Shown: piece after piece, positions 26,640 to 38,700 of the stretch
Layout: every line of letters begins with the position of its first letter
Position numbering within the stretch: position 1 is the stretch's first letter
Source: Micromonospora sp. CP22
Lineage (GTDB): Bacteria > Actinomycetota > Actinomycetes > Mycobacteriales > Micromonosporaceae
Assembly: GCF_009712475.1 (NCBI RefSeq)
Contig: NZ_VCJO01000003.1
Span: forward strand, 308,906-372,905
Direction of reading: 5' to 3'
Length of the DNA stretch: 64,000 nucleotides
Made by a program: the position numbers and the translations under genes
The notes under the pieces: generated by a model
Seen by the model: the letters and a program-made list of their open reading frames with translations, nothing else
Told to the model about the DNA's origin: nothing
Databases searched by the model: none

Positions 26640-27682
26640 GCCGGTTGGAGGAGCGCTACCGCACCCTCCTCCGGCTACTGCCCGCCGGCTACCGGCAGGA
26701 ATGGGAAGACGACATGGTCGCCGCCTTCCTGGAGAGCATGGACACCGGCGACCCCGAGACCACGGCGTACCTGGCGGACTACGGCCGACCGAGCCTGTCG
26801 GAGGCCGCCAGCATCGTGTCCCTCGCGGTTCGGCTGCGCCTCGGAGCTGACGCCTCACCCCGTTCGCGCCGGTGGGGGCAAGCCGTACGCCTGGCGACCC
26901 TGATGGCGATGCTGACCCACGCCGTCCTGGCCACCGGCGGTGTCGCCGTCGCACTGTGGTACTCCGGAAAGCTTGCCTGGCTGCCGGCCCCGGCGCCCGA
27001 ACTGATGCTCACCGGACCGGCGAGCATCTGGAGCACGACGTGGGATCTCGCCGGGTACGCCTGGCTGCCGGCCTATGTCGCGCTCGTCCTCGGATACCGA
27101 CGTGTGGCCCAGGCGGTCGCCCTGCTCGCCATCGCGCCCCCCGCCATCACCACCGCCGTGGCACAAGCCGTCGGCGACGTACCGCTGACCGTGTCGCCCT
27201 GGGCGCTGCTGCTCGTCGACGTCGTCCTGCTCCTCGCCATGGCGGCCTTCCAGCACGGTGTCCCACCCGTGCCGCGCCGGCCCTGGCTGCTCGCGCTGCC
27301 GATCGGCGTCGTCCTCGTCGCCCTGCCGCTGTTCATCCTTCAGGCCGTCGAACCGGCGCTGAGGTTGCTGGACTGGCCGGGCCTGGCAGGTGCGGCGGTC
27401 ACCGTCGCCATGGCGGTCCATCTGGCCGTTCGCGCAACCCGTCGATCGACGCGCACCCTGCCGTGGTCACTGGCGTTCACCCTGCTCGCCGCGACCGCGT
27501 TCGCCCTACGAGCGGCCACCCTGCCCGACTATCACGATCAGGCACAACGCGCGGCACTCACCACGATCGCATCCGTACAGATCGTCGCCATCCTCGCGGT
27601 AGGCGTACCGCTGGCGGTGTCGGCCGTTCGCGCGCTGCGCGACACACCCGCCGCCACCTCACCACCCACCCCGGCGCCGTAG
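26636..27682 (+). CDS. PadR-coupled membrane protein with cytoplasmic N-terminal helical domain
   Basis: A 348-aa protein. Residues 1-75 (MSRLEERYRTLLRLLPAGYR, then QEWEDDMVAAFLE) form a soluble helical domain with the LLP..YR..WEDDM pattern seen in permease-associated HAAS-like proteins. Eight or more hydrophobic segments follow from residue 85. The C-terminus is Pro/Thr-rich. It overlaps the PadR gene by 4 bp. No transport motif is visible; likely part of an envelope response module. Confidence 0.75.
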   Translation: MSRLEERYRTLLRLLPAGYRQEWEDDMVAAFLESMDTGDPETTAYLADYGRPSLSEAASIVSLAVRLRLGADASPRSRRWGQAVRLATLMAMLTHAVLATGGVAVALWYSGKLAWLPAPAPELMLTGPASIWSTTWDLAGYAWLPAYVALVLGYRRVAQAVALLAIAPPAITTAVAQAVGDVPLTVSPWALLLVDVVLLLAMAAFQHGVPPVPRRPWLLALPIGVVLVALPLFILQAVEPALRLLDWPGLAGAAVTVAMAVHLAVRATRRSTRTLPWSLAFTLLAATAFALRAATLPDYHDQAQRAALTTIASVQIVAILAVGVPLAVSAVRALRDTPAATSPPTPAP

Positions 27683-27900
27683 CCGCCGAACGGCGTCAGC
27701 TGCGGGGGTGGGAGCGCAATTGCGTTGCCGGACGCGTCGGCGTACCCCATCCTTGGGCTTGTGACCAGGCCCGATCGCGACGGGCCGACCCGGGCCCTCG
27801 GAACGGCCCGGCGCCGCGGCGGCGCGGGGACACGTCACCTCTCTCTCGGGCACGGCGTCGAGCTGTACCCTCGCTTCGCCCCGCGCCGCTCGGTGTCACG

Positions 27901-28401
27901 TCAGGTCAGCACCAGACCGGCCACCCAGAGCCCGCCGATCACCACCCCGGAGAGGAACTCGATCAGCATCGACAGCCCGGCCGCACCGACGGCGCGTTTC
28001 GTCGCGGGCCAGGCCAGCCGGGTGTCACCCAGCCGCAGCCGCTCCGCCGCGAAGACGCCACCGATGAAGCCGATGACCAGGCCGACGACCGGGATGACGA
28101 AGAAGCCGACCAGACCGAGCATCGCACCGGCCAGCAGCGAGCTGGTCGGCACCCCGGCCCGTTTGAGGTTGCGGCCGGGCCAGGCGTACTTGACGACGGT
28201 GCCACCCACGGCGACGAGCGTCGCGGCGGCGAGCACCAGCCACCGACCGGCTCCGGCCTCACCGAACAGGGCCCAGACCAGCACGCCACCCCAACACAGC
28301 GGCAGCGCCGGCAGGCCGGGCACCACCACTCCGGCCAGCCCGGCCAGGATAGCCAGCGCGGCGATGATCGACACCACCGCTCCGGTCTCGCTCAGCCCCA
28401 C
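27901..28401 (-). CDS. DUF456 family membrane protein
   Basis: A 166-aa integral membrane protein with glycine-zipper-like helices: AALAILAGLAGVVVPGLPAL, LLAGAMLGLVGFFVIPVVGL, VIGFIGGVFAAERLR. The VPGLPALPLCWGGVL and GxxGGxFAAE features are typical of DUF456. GTG at 28399-28401 lies 5 bases after GAGGAG. Function unknown. It is the last gene before the GGDEF/EAL gene on the same strand. Confidence 0.85.
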   Translation of the reverse strand: MGLSETGAVVSIIAALAILAGLAGVVVPGLPALPLCWGGVLVWALFGEAGAGRWLVLAAATLVAVGGTVVKYAWPGRNLKRAGVPTSSLLAGAMLGLVGFFVIPVVGLVIGFIGGVFAAERLRLGDTRLAWPATKRAVGAAGLSMLIEFLSGVVIGGLWVAGLVLT

Positions 28402-28463
28402 GTCGACTCCTCATCGGCTCGCCCCGACCGGACACGGTCACCGCATCCGGCACGGTCTGATCA

Positions 28464-30619
28464 TCACAGGTCGGCGCCACGCAGCCGGGCCGTCACGTCC
28501 TCGGCCGGGCCGGGCGGGCCGAACAGCCGCCCCTGGGCGCTGTCACACCGCAACGCCCGCAGCCGCTCCGCCTGCGCCTCGGTCTCCACCGCCTCCGCAG
28601 TGACCCACAGCTCCAACGCGTGGGCCAGCCGCACCAGCGCGTCGACGATCCGTTCGTCGCGGTGGTCGGCGTCGACCGGCTCGGTGCCCCGGATCCCCTC
28701 GACGAACGGGCCCGCCAACTTCAGGCAGGTGATCGGCAGCCGACGCAGGTACGCCAGGTTGGAGTAACCGGTGCCGAAGTCGTCCACGGCCAGCCGGACA
28801 CCGAGTGCGGAGAGCCGATGCAACGTTCGGAGCGGCTCCCCCGCGGAGCCCATCACCGCGCTCTCGGTCAGTTCGAGTTGCAGCAGCGACGCCGGCAGCC
28901 CCGAGCTGGCCAACGCGTCGGCCACAGTGTCCACGATCACCGGTCGGTCGGCCTGACGGGCGGCCAGGTTGACGCTCACCACCAGCCCGGCGTCGGGGAA
29001 CTCGGTGTGCCACCGCTGGGCGTCAGCACACGCCTGCCGCAGCACCCACTCACCGAGCCGGACGATCAGGCCGGTCTCCTCGGCGAGCCCGATGAACCGG
29101 TCCGGGCCGATCAGCCCCAGGTGTGGATGCTGCCAGCGGACGAGCGCCTCGACGGCCAACATGCGGCCGTCGAGCAGGGACACGATCGGCTGGTAGTGCA
29201 GCACGAACTCGCCCCGGTCCAGGGCCACCGGCAACCCGGCGGCCAACGCCGACCGGGCGATGTCCCGGGCGCTGCGCTCCGGGTCGTAGACCGCCCACCG
29301 GTCGCGGCCCTCCGCCTTCGCCCAGTACAGGGTGGCGTCGGCGGCCTTCATCAGGTCCGCGACGCTGGTGCCGGCGACGGCCGAGTCGACGATGCCGATG
29401 CTCGCCGAGACCACCAACTGCTGGTCGCCGACGCACACCGGCGTGGAGACGGCGGCCAGCGCCGAGTCGGCGACGGCGATCACGTCCTCGACGGCGGTGA
29501 CCCGGTCGACCAGGATGACGAACTCGTCGCCACCCATCCGGGCGACCAGGAAGCCCTGCTCGGACACGCAGTCGGCCAGCCGCTGGGCGATCATCACGAG
29601 CAGCCGGTCACCGAGGGCGTGCCCGAGGCTGTCGTTGATCGCCTTGAACCCGTCCAGGTCGAGGAAGCAGACACCGACCCGGGCGGGTCGGTGAGCTCCA
29701 CCAGGCTGGACAGCGTGTCGAAGAACAGCGTCCGGTTCGGCAGGCCGGTCAGCGGGTCGTGCAGCGCCTGGAATCGCAGCCGTTGCTGGAGTTCGTACCG
29801 TTCGGTGATGTCCTCGACCACGGCCACGGTGAACCGGGGCCGACCGTCGTCGTGGCGGATCAGGGACACCGCCAGGTCCGTCCAGACGGCACTGCCGTCC
29901 TTGCGGTAGTAGCGCTTCTCGACCCGGACCGCGTCGTGTTTGCCCTCGATCAGTTCCTGGTAGAGCTCCCACAGACCGGCCGCGTCGTCGGCGTGGAACA
30001 GCGACGCCACGTTGATCTGTCGCAGCTCGTCGACCGAGTAGCCGAGCATGTCGGCGAAGGCCTGGTTGACGTCGATGATCGTCCCGTCGACCCCGGCGAT
30101 ACCGATGCCCATCGCGGCACCGTCGAAGACGGCCCGGAACCGGGCCTCGCTGTCGCGCAACGCCTGCTCGGCGTCATCGCGCGCCTGCCACATGGCGCGG
30201 GCGATCCCCTCCTGCTGGCGGAAGGTCCGCTCCCGCAGCGCACGGGCGAAACCGGCCGCCAGCGCGCCCTGCATCGCCGCGATCCGGGCGTCGAGTCCCG
30301 GCCGCCCGGCCGCGTCGGCGAGCACCTCGGTGCGGAATCGGTCGCTGAGCGTACGCACCGACCACTCGACCACGCCCGGTTCGGTGAGGTGCGCGTCGAC
30401 CAGGGACCGGCCGACCGCCTCGACCGCCGGTGCCGGTGCCTCGGTGTCGAGCAGCACCGCCGCCAACCGGAGGGTGTGCGCGTACAGCAGTTCCTCGGTC
30501 TCGGCCACGCTCAACGGCACGAACCCGAGCCGGTGCACCGCCTGCGCCCAGTCGGCGGCGTACCGCCGGGCACCCGCCAGGTCGACGGACTTCCCGCCGG
30601 AGTCACCCACGGCGGCCAT
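28464..30619 (-). pseudogene. PAS-GGDEF-EAL cyclic-di-GMP protein, frameshifted
   Basis: Two frames together encode one protein of about 718 aa. The upstream part (from ATG 30617-30619, MAAVGDSGGKSVDLAGARRY) has an N-terminal helical domain, a PAS domain (FRAVFDGAAMGIGIAG; GYSVDELRQIN) and the start of a GGDEF domain (FQALHDPLTGLPNRTLFFDT). Near 29685, in a CCCGGGCGGG run, the frame is lost by one base. The other frame resumes with ARVGVCFLDLDGFKAINDSLGH, intact GGDEF (MGGDEFVILVD) and intact EAL (AVEALVRWQH; DFGTGYSNLAYLRRLP; TAEAVET). Catalytic motifs of both domains look functional, so this may be a recent mutation or a sequencing error. Confidence 0.85.
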
Positions 30620-30624
30620 CCCGG

Positions 30625-31452
30625 TCAGCCGACGGTCTGGTCGTTCCGGGCGACACCGCCGAAGGCACCGAAGCGCGGACCGTCGGCGGTCGTCTCGGAG
30701 GGCGAATCGGGTCGCCACAGCTCCATGTGCACGACCCCGGGCTCCACAATGGTCCAGTCGCCGAAGAACCCGGTGATCTCAACCCGCGAGCGCAGCGTTA
30801 TCTCGGTGGCGGTTCGCGCCGACAGCCGCTGCGCGTCCAGCATCTCCTGCGGCTGGTCCTCGAAGGTCGAGTGCGAGATCACCAGGTAGCTGCCGGGCGC
30901 GGCGGCGGCGCGCAGGGTGGCCAGGATGTCACCGGGCCGGTCGACGTCCGGCACGAAGTGCACCACCCCGGCGAGCAGGATGCCCAGCGGTCGGTCGAAG
31001 TCGAGCAGCTCCAACGCGCGGGCCTCGGACAGGATCCGCTCCGGATCCCGCAGGTCGGCGTGGATCACACCGGTCAACGCGTTGTCGGCGAGCAGTTCCC
31101 GGCTGTGCGCCACCGCCACCGGGTCGATGTCGACGTAGACGACCCGGGCCTTCGGGTTGGCGGCCTGGGCGACCTCGTGCACGTTGCCGACCGTGGGGAT
31201 GCCGGAACCGATGTCCAGGAACTGGTCGATACCGTCGTCGAGCAGGGTACGCATGGCCCGGCGGAGAAACTCCCGCCCGGCCCGCATGGTCGCCGGCAGG
31301 TTCGGCGTCATGGCCGCGATCTGCTCGGCCAGTTGCCGATCTATCTCGAAGTTGTGGGCACCGCCGAGGAAGTAGTCGTAGACCCGTGCCGCGCTGGGCC
31401 GGGAGAGGTCGATCTCGGCGGGAAGTCCGTCCGGCTTCTGCACTTGCTGCAC
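30625..31452 (-). CDS. SAM-dependent methyltransferase, DUF574 family
   Basis: A 275-aa protein of the S-adenosyl methyltransferase family Methyltransf_19/DUF574, very expanded in actinomycetes. Features: [20 protein letters not shown] (family N-terminal signature), [19 protein letters not shown] (SAM motif I) and [17 protein letters not shown]. The C-terminus is [14 protein letters not shown]. Substrates are largely unknown. GTG at 31452 is the longest start; GTG at 31443 is better spaced from GAGG. It ends 6 bp before the GGDEF/EAL start, suggesting co-transcription. Confidence 0.9.
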   Translation of the reverse strand: MQQVQKPDGLPAEIDLSRPSAARVYDYFLGGAHNFEIDRQLAEQIAAMTPNLPATMRAGREFLRRAMRTLLDDGIDQFLDIGSGIPTVGNVHEVAQAANPKARVVYVDIDPVAVAHSRELLADNALTGVIHADLRDPERILSEARALELLDFDRPLGILLAGVVHFVPDVDRPGDILATLRAAAAPGSYLVISHSTFEDQPQEMLDAQRLSARTATEITLRSRVEITGFFGDWTIVEPGVVHMELWRPDSPSETTADGPRFGAFGGVARNDQTVG

Positions 31453-31560
31453 CTCACGTCATCGCCGTGGATCGTGTGATGGTGCCCACTCTAGGCCGGT
31501 CGGTGACGCGGGGGCAGATCCACAACGTTCTTTCCTGATCTTTCCCCGAGGCCGGCGGTG

Positions 31561-32763
31561 TCAGACGGACTCCAGCAGCAGCGCGATACCCTGCCCCACC
31601 CCGATGCACATGGTGGCCAGCGCCCGCCGCCCACCGCGTCGGCGCAGTTCGAGCGCGGCGGTCAGCGCGAGCCGGGCGCCGCTGGCCCCGAGCGGGTGGC
31701 CCAGCGCGATGGCCCCGCCGTTCGGGTTGACGTGCTCGGCGTCCTCGGGCAGGCCGAGTTCGCGCAGCACCGCGACGGACTGGGCGGCGAAAGCCTCGTT
31801 CAACTCGACCACGTCGATGTCGGCCAGGGTCAACCCGCGCCGGTCGAGCAACCGCCGGGTCGCCGGGACCGGACCGATGCCCATCACCCGGGGGGCCACC
31901 CCGGCCGCCGCCGTGCCGCTGACCCGGGCCAGCGGAGTGAGGCCGTACGCGGCGACCGCCGCCTCCGAGGCGACCAGCAGAGCCACCGCACCGTCGTTGA
32001 CGCCCGAGGAGTTACCGGCGGTCACCGTGCCGCCGTCCCGGAACGGGGTGGGCAGCGCGGCCAACTTCTCCAGCGAGGTCTGTCGGGGATGCTCGTCGAC
32101 CTCGACCAGCCGGGTCTCCCGCCGCCCAGCGGGCACGGTCACCGGCACGATCTCCTCGGCCAGCAGACCGTCGGCCTGGGCCTTGGCGGCCCGCAACTGC
32201 GAGCGGTACGCGAACTCGTCCTGCGCGAGGCGGTCCACGCCGTACTCGGCGGCCACGTTCTCCGCCGTCTCGGGCATCGAGTCGACGCCCCAGCCGCGCT
32301 CCATCAACGGGTTCACCAGCCGCCATCCGATCGTGGTGTCGTACACCTCGGCGGATCGGGAGAACGCGGTGGTGGCCTTCGGCATGACGAACGGCGCCCG
32401 GCTCATGCTCTCCACCCCGCCCGCGACGACGAGGTCGGCCTCACCGGCGACGATCGAGCGGGCAGCGGTGGCCAGGGCGTCCAGGCCGGAGCCGCAGAGC
32501 CGGTTGACCGTGCTGCCGGGCACCTGCTCGGGCAGCCCGCCGAGCAGCGCCGCCATCCGGGCCACGTTACGGTTGTCCTCACCGGCCTGGTTGGCACAGC
32601 CCAGCACCACATCGTCGGTACGCGCCCAGTCCACCGACGGGTGCCGCGCGACCAGTTCGCGGATCACGTGGGCGGCCAGATCGTCGGGGCGTACGCCGGC
32701 GAGCGCGCCTGCGTACCGGCCGAACGGGGTGCGGACACCAGCCACCAGGTATGCCACGGTCAT
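31561..32763 (-). CDS. acetyl-CoA acyltransferase, 3-oxoadipyl-CoA thiolase (PcaF)-like
   Basis: A 400-aa thiolase, the length typical of PcaF. The nucleophile Cys lies in [13 protein letters not shown], the second active-site region is [17 protein letters not shown], and the C-terminal Cys is in TMCIGVGQG. Phrases such as [17 protein letters not shown] and [15 protein letters not shown] match beta-ketoadipate-pathway thiolases. No other protocatechuate gene is nearby, so a general beta-oxidation role is possible. ATG at 32761-32763 is preceded by AAGGA; upstream frame to 32955 is non-conserved and antisense to the next gene. Confidence 0.9.
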   Translation of the reverse strand: MTVAYLVAGVRTPFGRYAGALAGVRPDDLAAHVIRELVARHPSVDWARTDDVVLGCANQAGEDNRNVARMAALLGGLPEQVPGSTVNRLCGSGLDALATAARSIVAGEADLVVAGGVESMSRAPFVMPKATTAFSRSAEVYDTTIGWRLVNPLMERGWGVDSMPETAENVAAEYGVDRLAQDEFAYRSQLRAAKAQADGLLAEEIVPVTVPAGRRETRLVEVDEHPRQTSLEKLAALPTPFRDGGTVTAGNSSGVNDGAVALLVASEAAVAAYGLTPLARVSGTAAAGVAPRVMGIGPVPATRRLLDRRGLTLADIDVVELNEAFAAQSVAVLRELGLPEDAEHVNPNGGAIALGHPLGASGARLALTAALELRRRGGRRALATMCIGVGQGIALLLESV

Positions 32764-32872
32764 CGCGAATCCTTCGGGGGGTCGGAAGGGGCGTAAGCGG
32801 TGCGTCCTCGGGTCCCACGGGGTCCGCGCCGACGGCCAGGATATCCCCGGCGGGTGCGGATAGGTTGTGGGC

Positions 32873-33830
32873 ATGGCACGAGCCCAGTTCAGCGCGGAAA
32901 CCAGCGGCGGCGGAGCGTTCGTCCGCCAACCCAACCGGTTCACCGGTCGGGTCACCCCGCGCTCGACCTCGCCGCTCGGCGGTGGGCCGGACGATCAGGA
33001 CCGCTGGCCGTTGGAGTCGGGCCGCTACCGGCTGATCTGGTGCCGGGCCTGCCCGTGGGCGCACCGGGCGCTGATCGTGCGTAACCTGCTCGGGCTGGCC
33101 GACGCCATCTCGTTGGGCACCGTCGACCCGATCCGGGACGAGCGCGGCTGGCGTTTCACCCTCGACCAGGACGGATTCGATCCGGTGCTCGACATCGGCT
33201 TCCTCTCCGAGGCGTACCTGGCCACGGATCCGGACTACACCGGTCGGGTCACCGTGCCGGCGCTGATCGACACGCGTACCGGCCGGGTGGTCACCAACGA
33301 CTACCCACAGCTGACCCTGGACCTGTCCACCGAGTGGCGGCGGCTGCACGCGCCCGACGCGCCGGACCTCTACCCGGTCGAGCTGCGCCCGGAGATGGAC
33401 GTCTTGATGGCCGAGATCCACCGGGACGTCAACAACGGCGTCTACCGCTGCGGTTTCGCCACCTCGCAGCAGGCGTACGACGAGGCGTACGAGGCGTTGT
33501 TCGCGCGGTTGGACGCGTTGTCGGCGCGGCTGGCCGACCAGCGTTACCTGATGGGTGACTCGATCACCGAGGCGGACGTGCGCCTGTTCACCACGCTGGT
33601 CCGCTTCGACGTGGCGTACCACGGACACTTCAAGTGCAACCGGCAGAAACTCACCGAGATGCCGGTGCTGTGGGCGTACGCCCGGGACCTGTTCCAGACC
33701 CCCGGTTTCGGGGAGACGGTGGACTTCGACCACATCAAGCGGCACTACTACGCCACCCACCACGAGATCAACCCGACCGGCATCGTCCCGCTCGGGCCGG
33801 ATCTGGGCGGCTGGACGACACCGCACGGGC

Positions 33831-33838
<8 letters not shown>
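32873..33838 (+). CDS. glutathionyl-hydroquinone reductase-like (GST-omega/Xi type)
   Basis: A 321-aa protein with N-terminal extension, thioredoxin-like domain containing WCRACPWAHRALIVRNLLGL (nucleophilic Cys in CPWAHR), and a GST C-terminal helical domain (YLMGDSITEADVRLFTTLVR). The YHGHFKCNRQKL and HYYATHHEINPTGIVP features match the EcM4/YqjG family, which removes glutathione from conjugated hydroquinones. Actinomycetes use mycothiol, so the natural thiol is probably mycothiol. TAGGTT 6 bases before the ATG suggests a leaderless transcript. Confidence 0.88.
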
Positions 33839-35643
<1,805 letters not shown>

Positions 35644-35649
35644 CCGACG

Positions 35650-35687
35650 GGTCCGGCTGCCCCGGTGACGACCGAGGCAGCCGGACC
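35650..35687. terminator. convergent hairpin terminator
   Basis: Arms GGTCCGGCTGCC (35650-35661) and GGCAGCCGGACC (35676-35687) are perfectly complementary around a 14-base loop. It lies 6 bp after the ene-reductase stop and before the convergent ABC gene stop, so can serve both strands. There is no U-tract, as is usual in high-GC actinobacteria. Confidence 0.75.
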
Positions 35688-35733
35688 GTGCGGATCTAGT
35701 GCGGTGACCGGTGCAGCAGGGCACGGCCGCCGC

Positions 35734-38700
35734 TCAGCCTGCGAGGTGTCCCCAGCGCTGTTCCAGGTCACGCCACGGACCCTGGGCGGCCACCGTGCCG
35801 CCGACCAGCACCACCACATGGTCGGCGCGCACCAGCGCGGCCCGTTTCGAGGTGGAACCGACCACCGTGACACCCCGGTCACGCAACGCCTGCCACAGCG
35901 CCAGCTCGGTGGTGACGTCCAGCGCGGAGGAGACGTCGTCGGCCACCAGCAGCTCGGTACGCGGAGCCAACGCCCGGGCCAACGCCAACCGTTGCAGCTG
36001 CCCGCCGGACAACCGGGTGCCCTTGTGCCCGATGAGCAGGCCGAGTCCACTGCCGGTGGCGGCCAGGTCGGGTTCGAGCTGGGCGGTGCTGACCGCGTGC
36101 GCGGCGTCCACCTGATGGCCGAGGGTGATGTTGTCGGCGACCGTGCCGGAGAGCACCCGGGGCAACTGGCCGACGTAGCCGACCTGGTTGGGCCGGAGGA
36201 ACAGCTCCGGTTCCGTCACCGGCTCCCCGTTCCAGGTGAGCACACCGGTGTGCGGGGCGATTCCCGCCAGTGCCCGCAGCAGCGACGACTTGCCCGAACC
36301 GACCGGCCCGACCACGAGGACCAGCTGGCCACGCTGCACGGTCAGGTCCACGTCGCGTACGGCAGTGAAGCCGTCGGTGTGCCGGACGCCGAAACCGACC
36401 AGCTCCAGCCGACGCAACGGGGTACGCGGTGGCGTCGTCGGGGCCGGGGCGGTACCGGCGGCCAGGTCGACCCCGGGCACCCGCGCCGAGTATGCCTCGA
36501 TCCCGGTCATCTCCGCCGTCCGTCGGGTCCACACCCGCGCCGACGGCACCTGCGAGATCAACGAGGCGGTGGTCCAGGCGAACCAGCGCGCCGCGCCCAG
36601 CGTGGCGACCGCGACCAGGGTCGCCCCGGTGGAGAGTCCACCGGCCAGGAACAACGCCCACACGCCGATCGGCAGCAGCCCGCTGGCCAGCGCCGGGGTG
36701 GAACGCGCCCACACCTGTACGGCGATCTCGTGGCGTTGCCGTTCGCTGCGTACCGTGTCGAGGTTCGCGAGGTGGGTCAGCACCGGGCGGGTGGCACCGG
36801 CCAACTTCACCGTACGGGCCGCCGACAGCGTGGAGACCAGCGCGGTGGCGAAGGCCGCCCGCGCCGTGACGGTCTCCCGCGCCGCCCGCTCCAGCCTCGG
36901 CCCGAACGCCGTGGCCGCCACTCCGGAGAGCACCATCGTGCCGAGGAAGAACAGTCCCGGCACCACGCTGTCGGTGATCAGGGTCATGGCGACCAGCAGG
37001 ACCAGACCGACGGTCTGGTCGAGCACGTTGTCGGCGAGCTGGACCACCCGCTCGGTGTCCCCGCCCTGGGCCACCACCTCGGCAGGGGTGTGCCGGCTGA
37101 CCCGGCGCGGCCCGGTCTGCCCGTACACGAGGCGGGCGCTGATGCGCAGCATCTGCCGTACCCACCAGGCCGGGAACCACAGGTGGGTCCAGTAGTACGA
37201 CGGGATGCCGACGACGAGTCCGACGGCGATGCCCAGGGCGGGTAGCCAGGGGTCGCCGGTGCCGTCGACCACGTCGGCCCAGAGCCAGGCGAGCACCGGC
37301 CCGTCCAGCCCGAGGATCGCCAGCACGGCGAAGATGCCCACCGCCGCCGCGCCGTACCGGGGGTCGTTCAGGCAGAGCCGGAAGATCTCCCGCAGCGTCC
37401 GGGCCCGGGACGCGGGCAGCTGATCGCCCCGCCCGTCGGCCGTGGCCGCAGCGGGCTGGCGTCCGCCCACCTCGTGTCCGCCGGTCTCCCGGCCCGCCGC
37501 CGGCTCGACCGGCTCGGGTCCGACCACCGGTACGGGAGCACCGGCGACGGCCCCGGTCGGTGGGTTCGTCCGGGCGGCGGCCAGCGGATCGGTGCCGCCC
37601 GACGGGCCGGGTGCCGCGAAGCTCTCCACGACCCGGCCCGCCGGAGTACCGGCATCGGCTGCCACCGTCGCCTCCGCCGCACGGGCCCCGACCAGTACCG
37701 GTTCCCCCCGCGTCCAGTCCGCCCCGGCCAGCAGCTCAAGGCCGGCGTCGCCGGAGGCACCCGCTTCGTCGGCGTCGCCGACGACACCGCCCGCGTGCCC
37801 GGCGGCGACGAGTTCGGCGAAGCGCCGCGACTCGGCCAGCGGGCCGGCCTCGACCACCGCGCCGTCGGCCAGCACCACCACCTCGTCGCAGCGACTCACC
37901 GACGACAGCCGGTGAGCGATGACGATGCCGATGCGGTCCCGCAGCAGGCGTTCGGTGGCCTGTTGCACCCGCGTCTCGGTGACCGGGTCGAGTCGGGCGG
38001 TGGCCTCGTCGAGGATCACCACGTGCGGGTCACGGACCAGGATCCGGGCGAAGGCGACCAGCTGTTCCTGACCGGCCGAGAGCACGTGACCGCCCTCACC
38101 GAGGCGGGTGTCCAACCCGGCGGGCAGCTCGGCGACCCAGGTGCCCAGCCCCAACTCGTCGAGGGCTCGGGCGGCGGCGTCGAGCAGCTCCGGGTCGAAC
38201 AGCGCCACGTTCTCGGCGAGTGTGCCGGCGAGGATCTCGGTACGCTGCGGCACCACGGCGATCCACTGGCGCAGCTGCTCGACGTCGAGGTCGAGCACGT
38301 CGCGCCCGCCGAGCAGGACCGTTCCGGGTGGCACGTCGACCGCCCGGGTGAGCACCTTGGCCAGCGTGGACTTGCCCGACCCGGTCCGGCCGACCAGGGC
38401 GTACGAGCGGCCTCGCACGAAGGTCAGGTCGATGTCGCGCAACGCCGGAGGGCGCTCGGCGTCCGCACCGCCGCTCGGGTAGCGGTAGGTCAGGCCCTGG
38501 ATGACCAGGTCGCCGTCGCTGGGGGTGGCACCGCCGTCGGGTTCCTGCGCGGCGGCCGAGAGCAGTTGGACCCGCCCCCACGCGCCGAGCGCGTACTGCA
38601 CCTCCGGCACCATCCGGCTGACGTGTTCGACGGTCATGCCGAGGGAGAGCGCGAGCAGCCAGATCGCGGTCATCCGGGCGGCGTCGACCCGGCCGGTGGT

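Noticed and set aside
27683..27900. Possible small gene in the gap after the PadR membrane protein
   Set aside because: No start with a ribosome-binding site and no conserved pattern on either strand; treated as intergenic.
29690..29972. N-terminal part of the longer minus-strand frame in the GGDEF/EAL gene
   Set aside because: Upstream of the frameshift this frame is an Arg/Pro-rich shadow; the real N-terminus is in the other frame.
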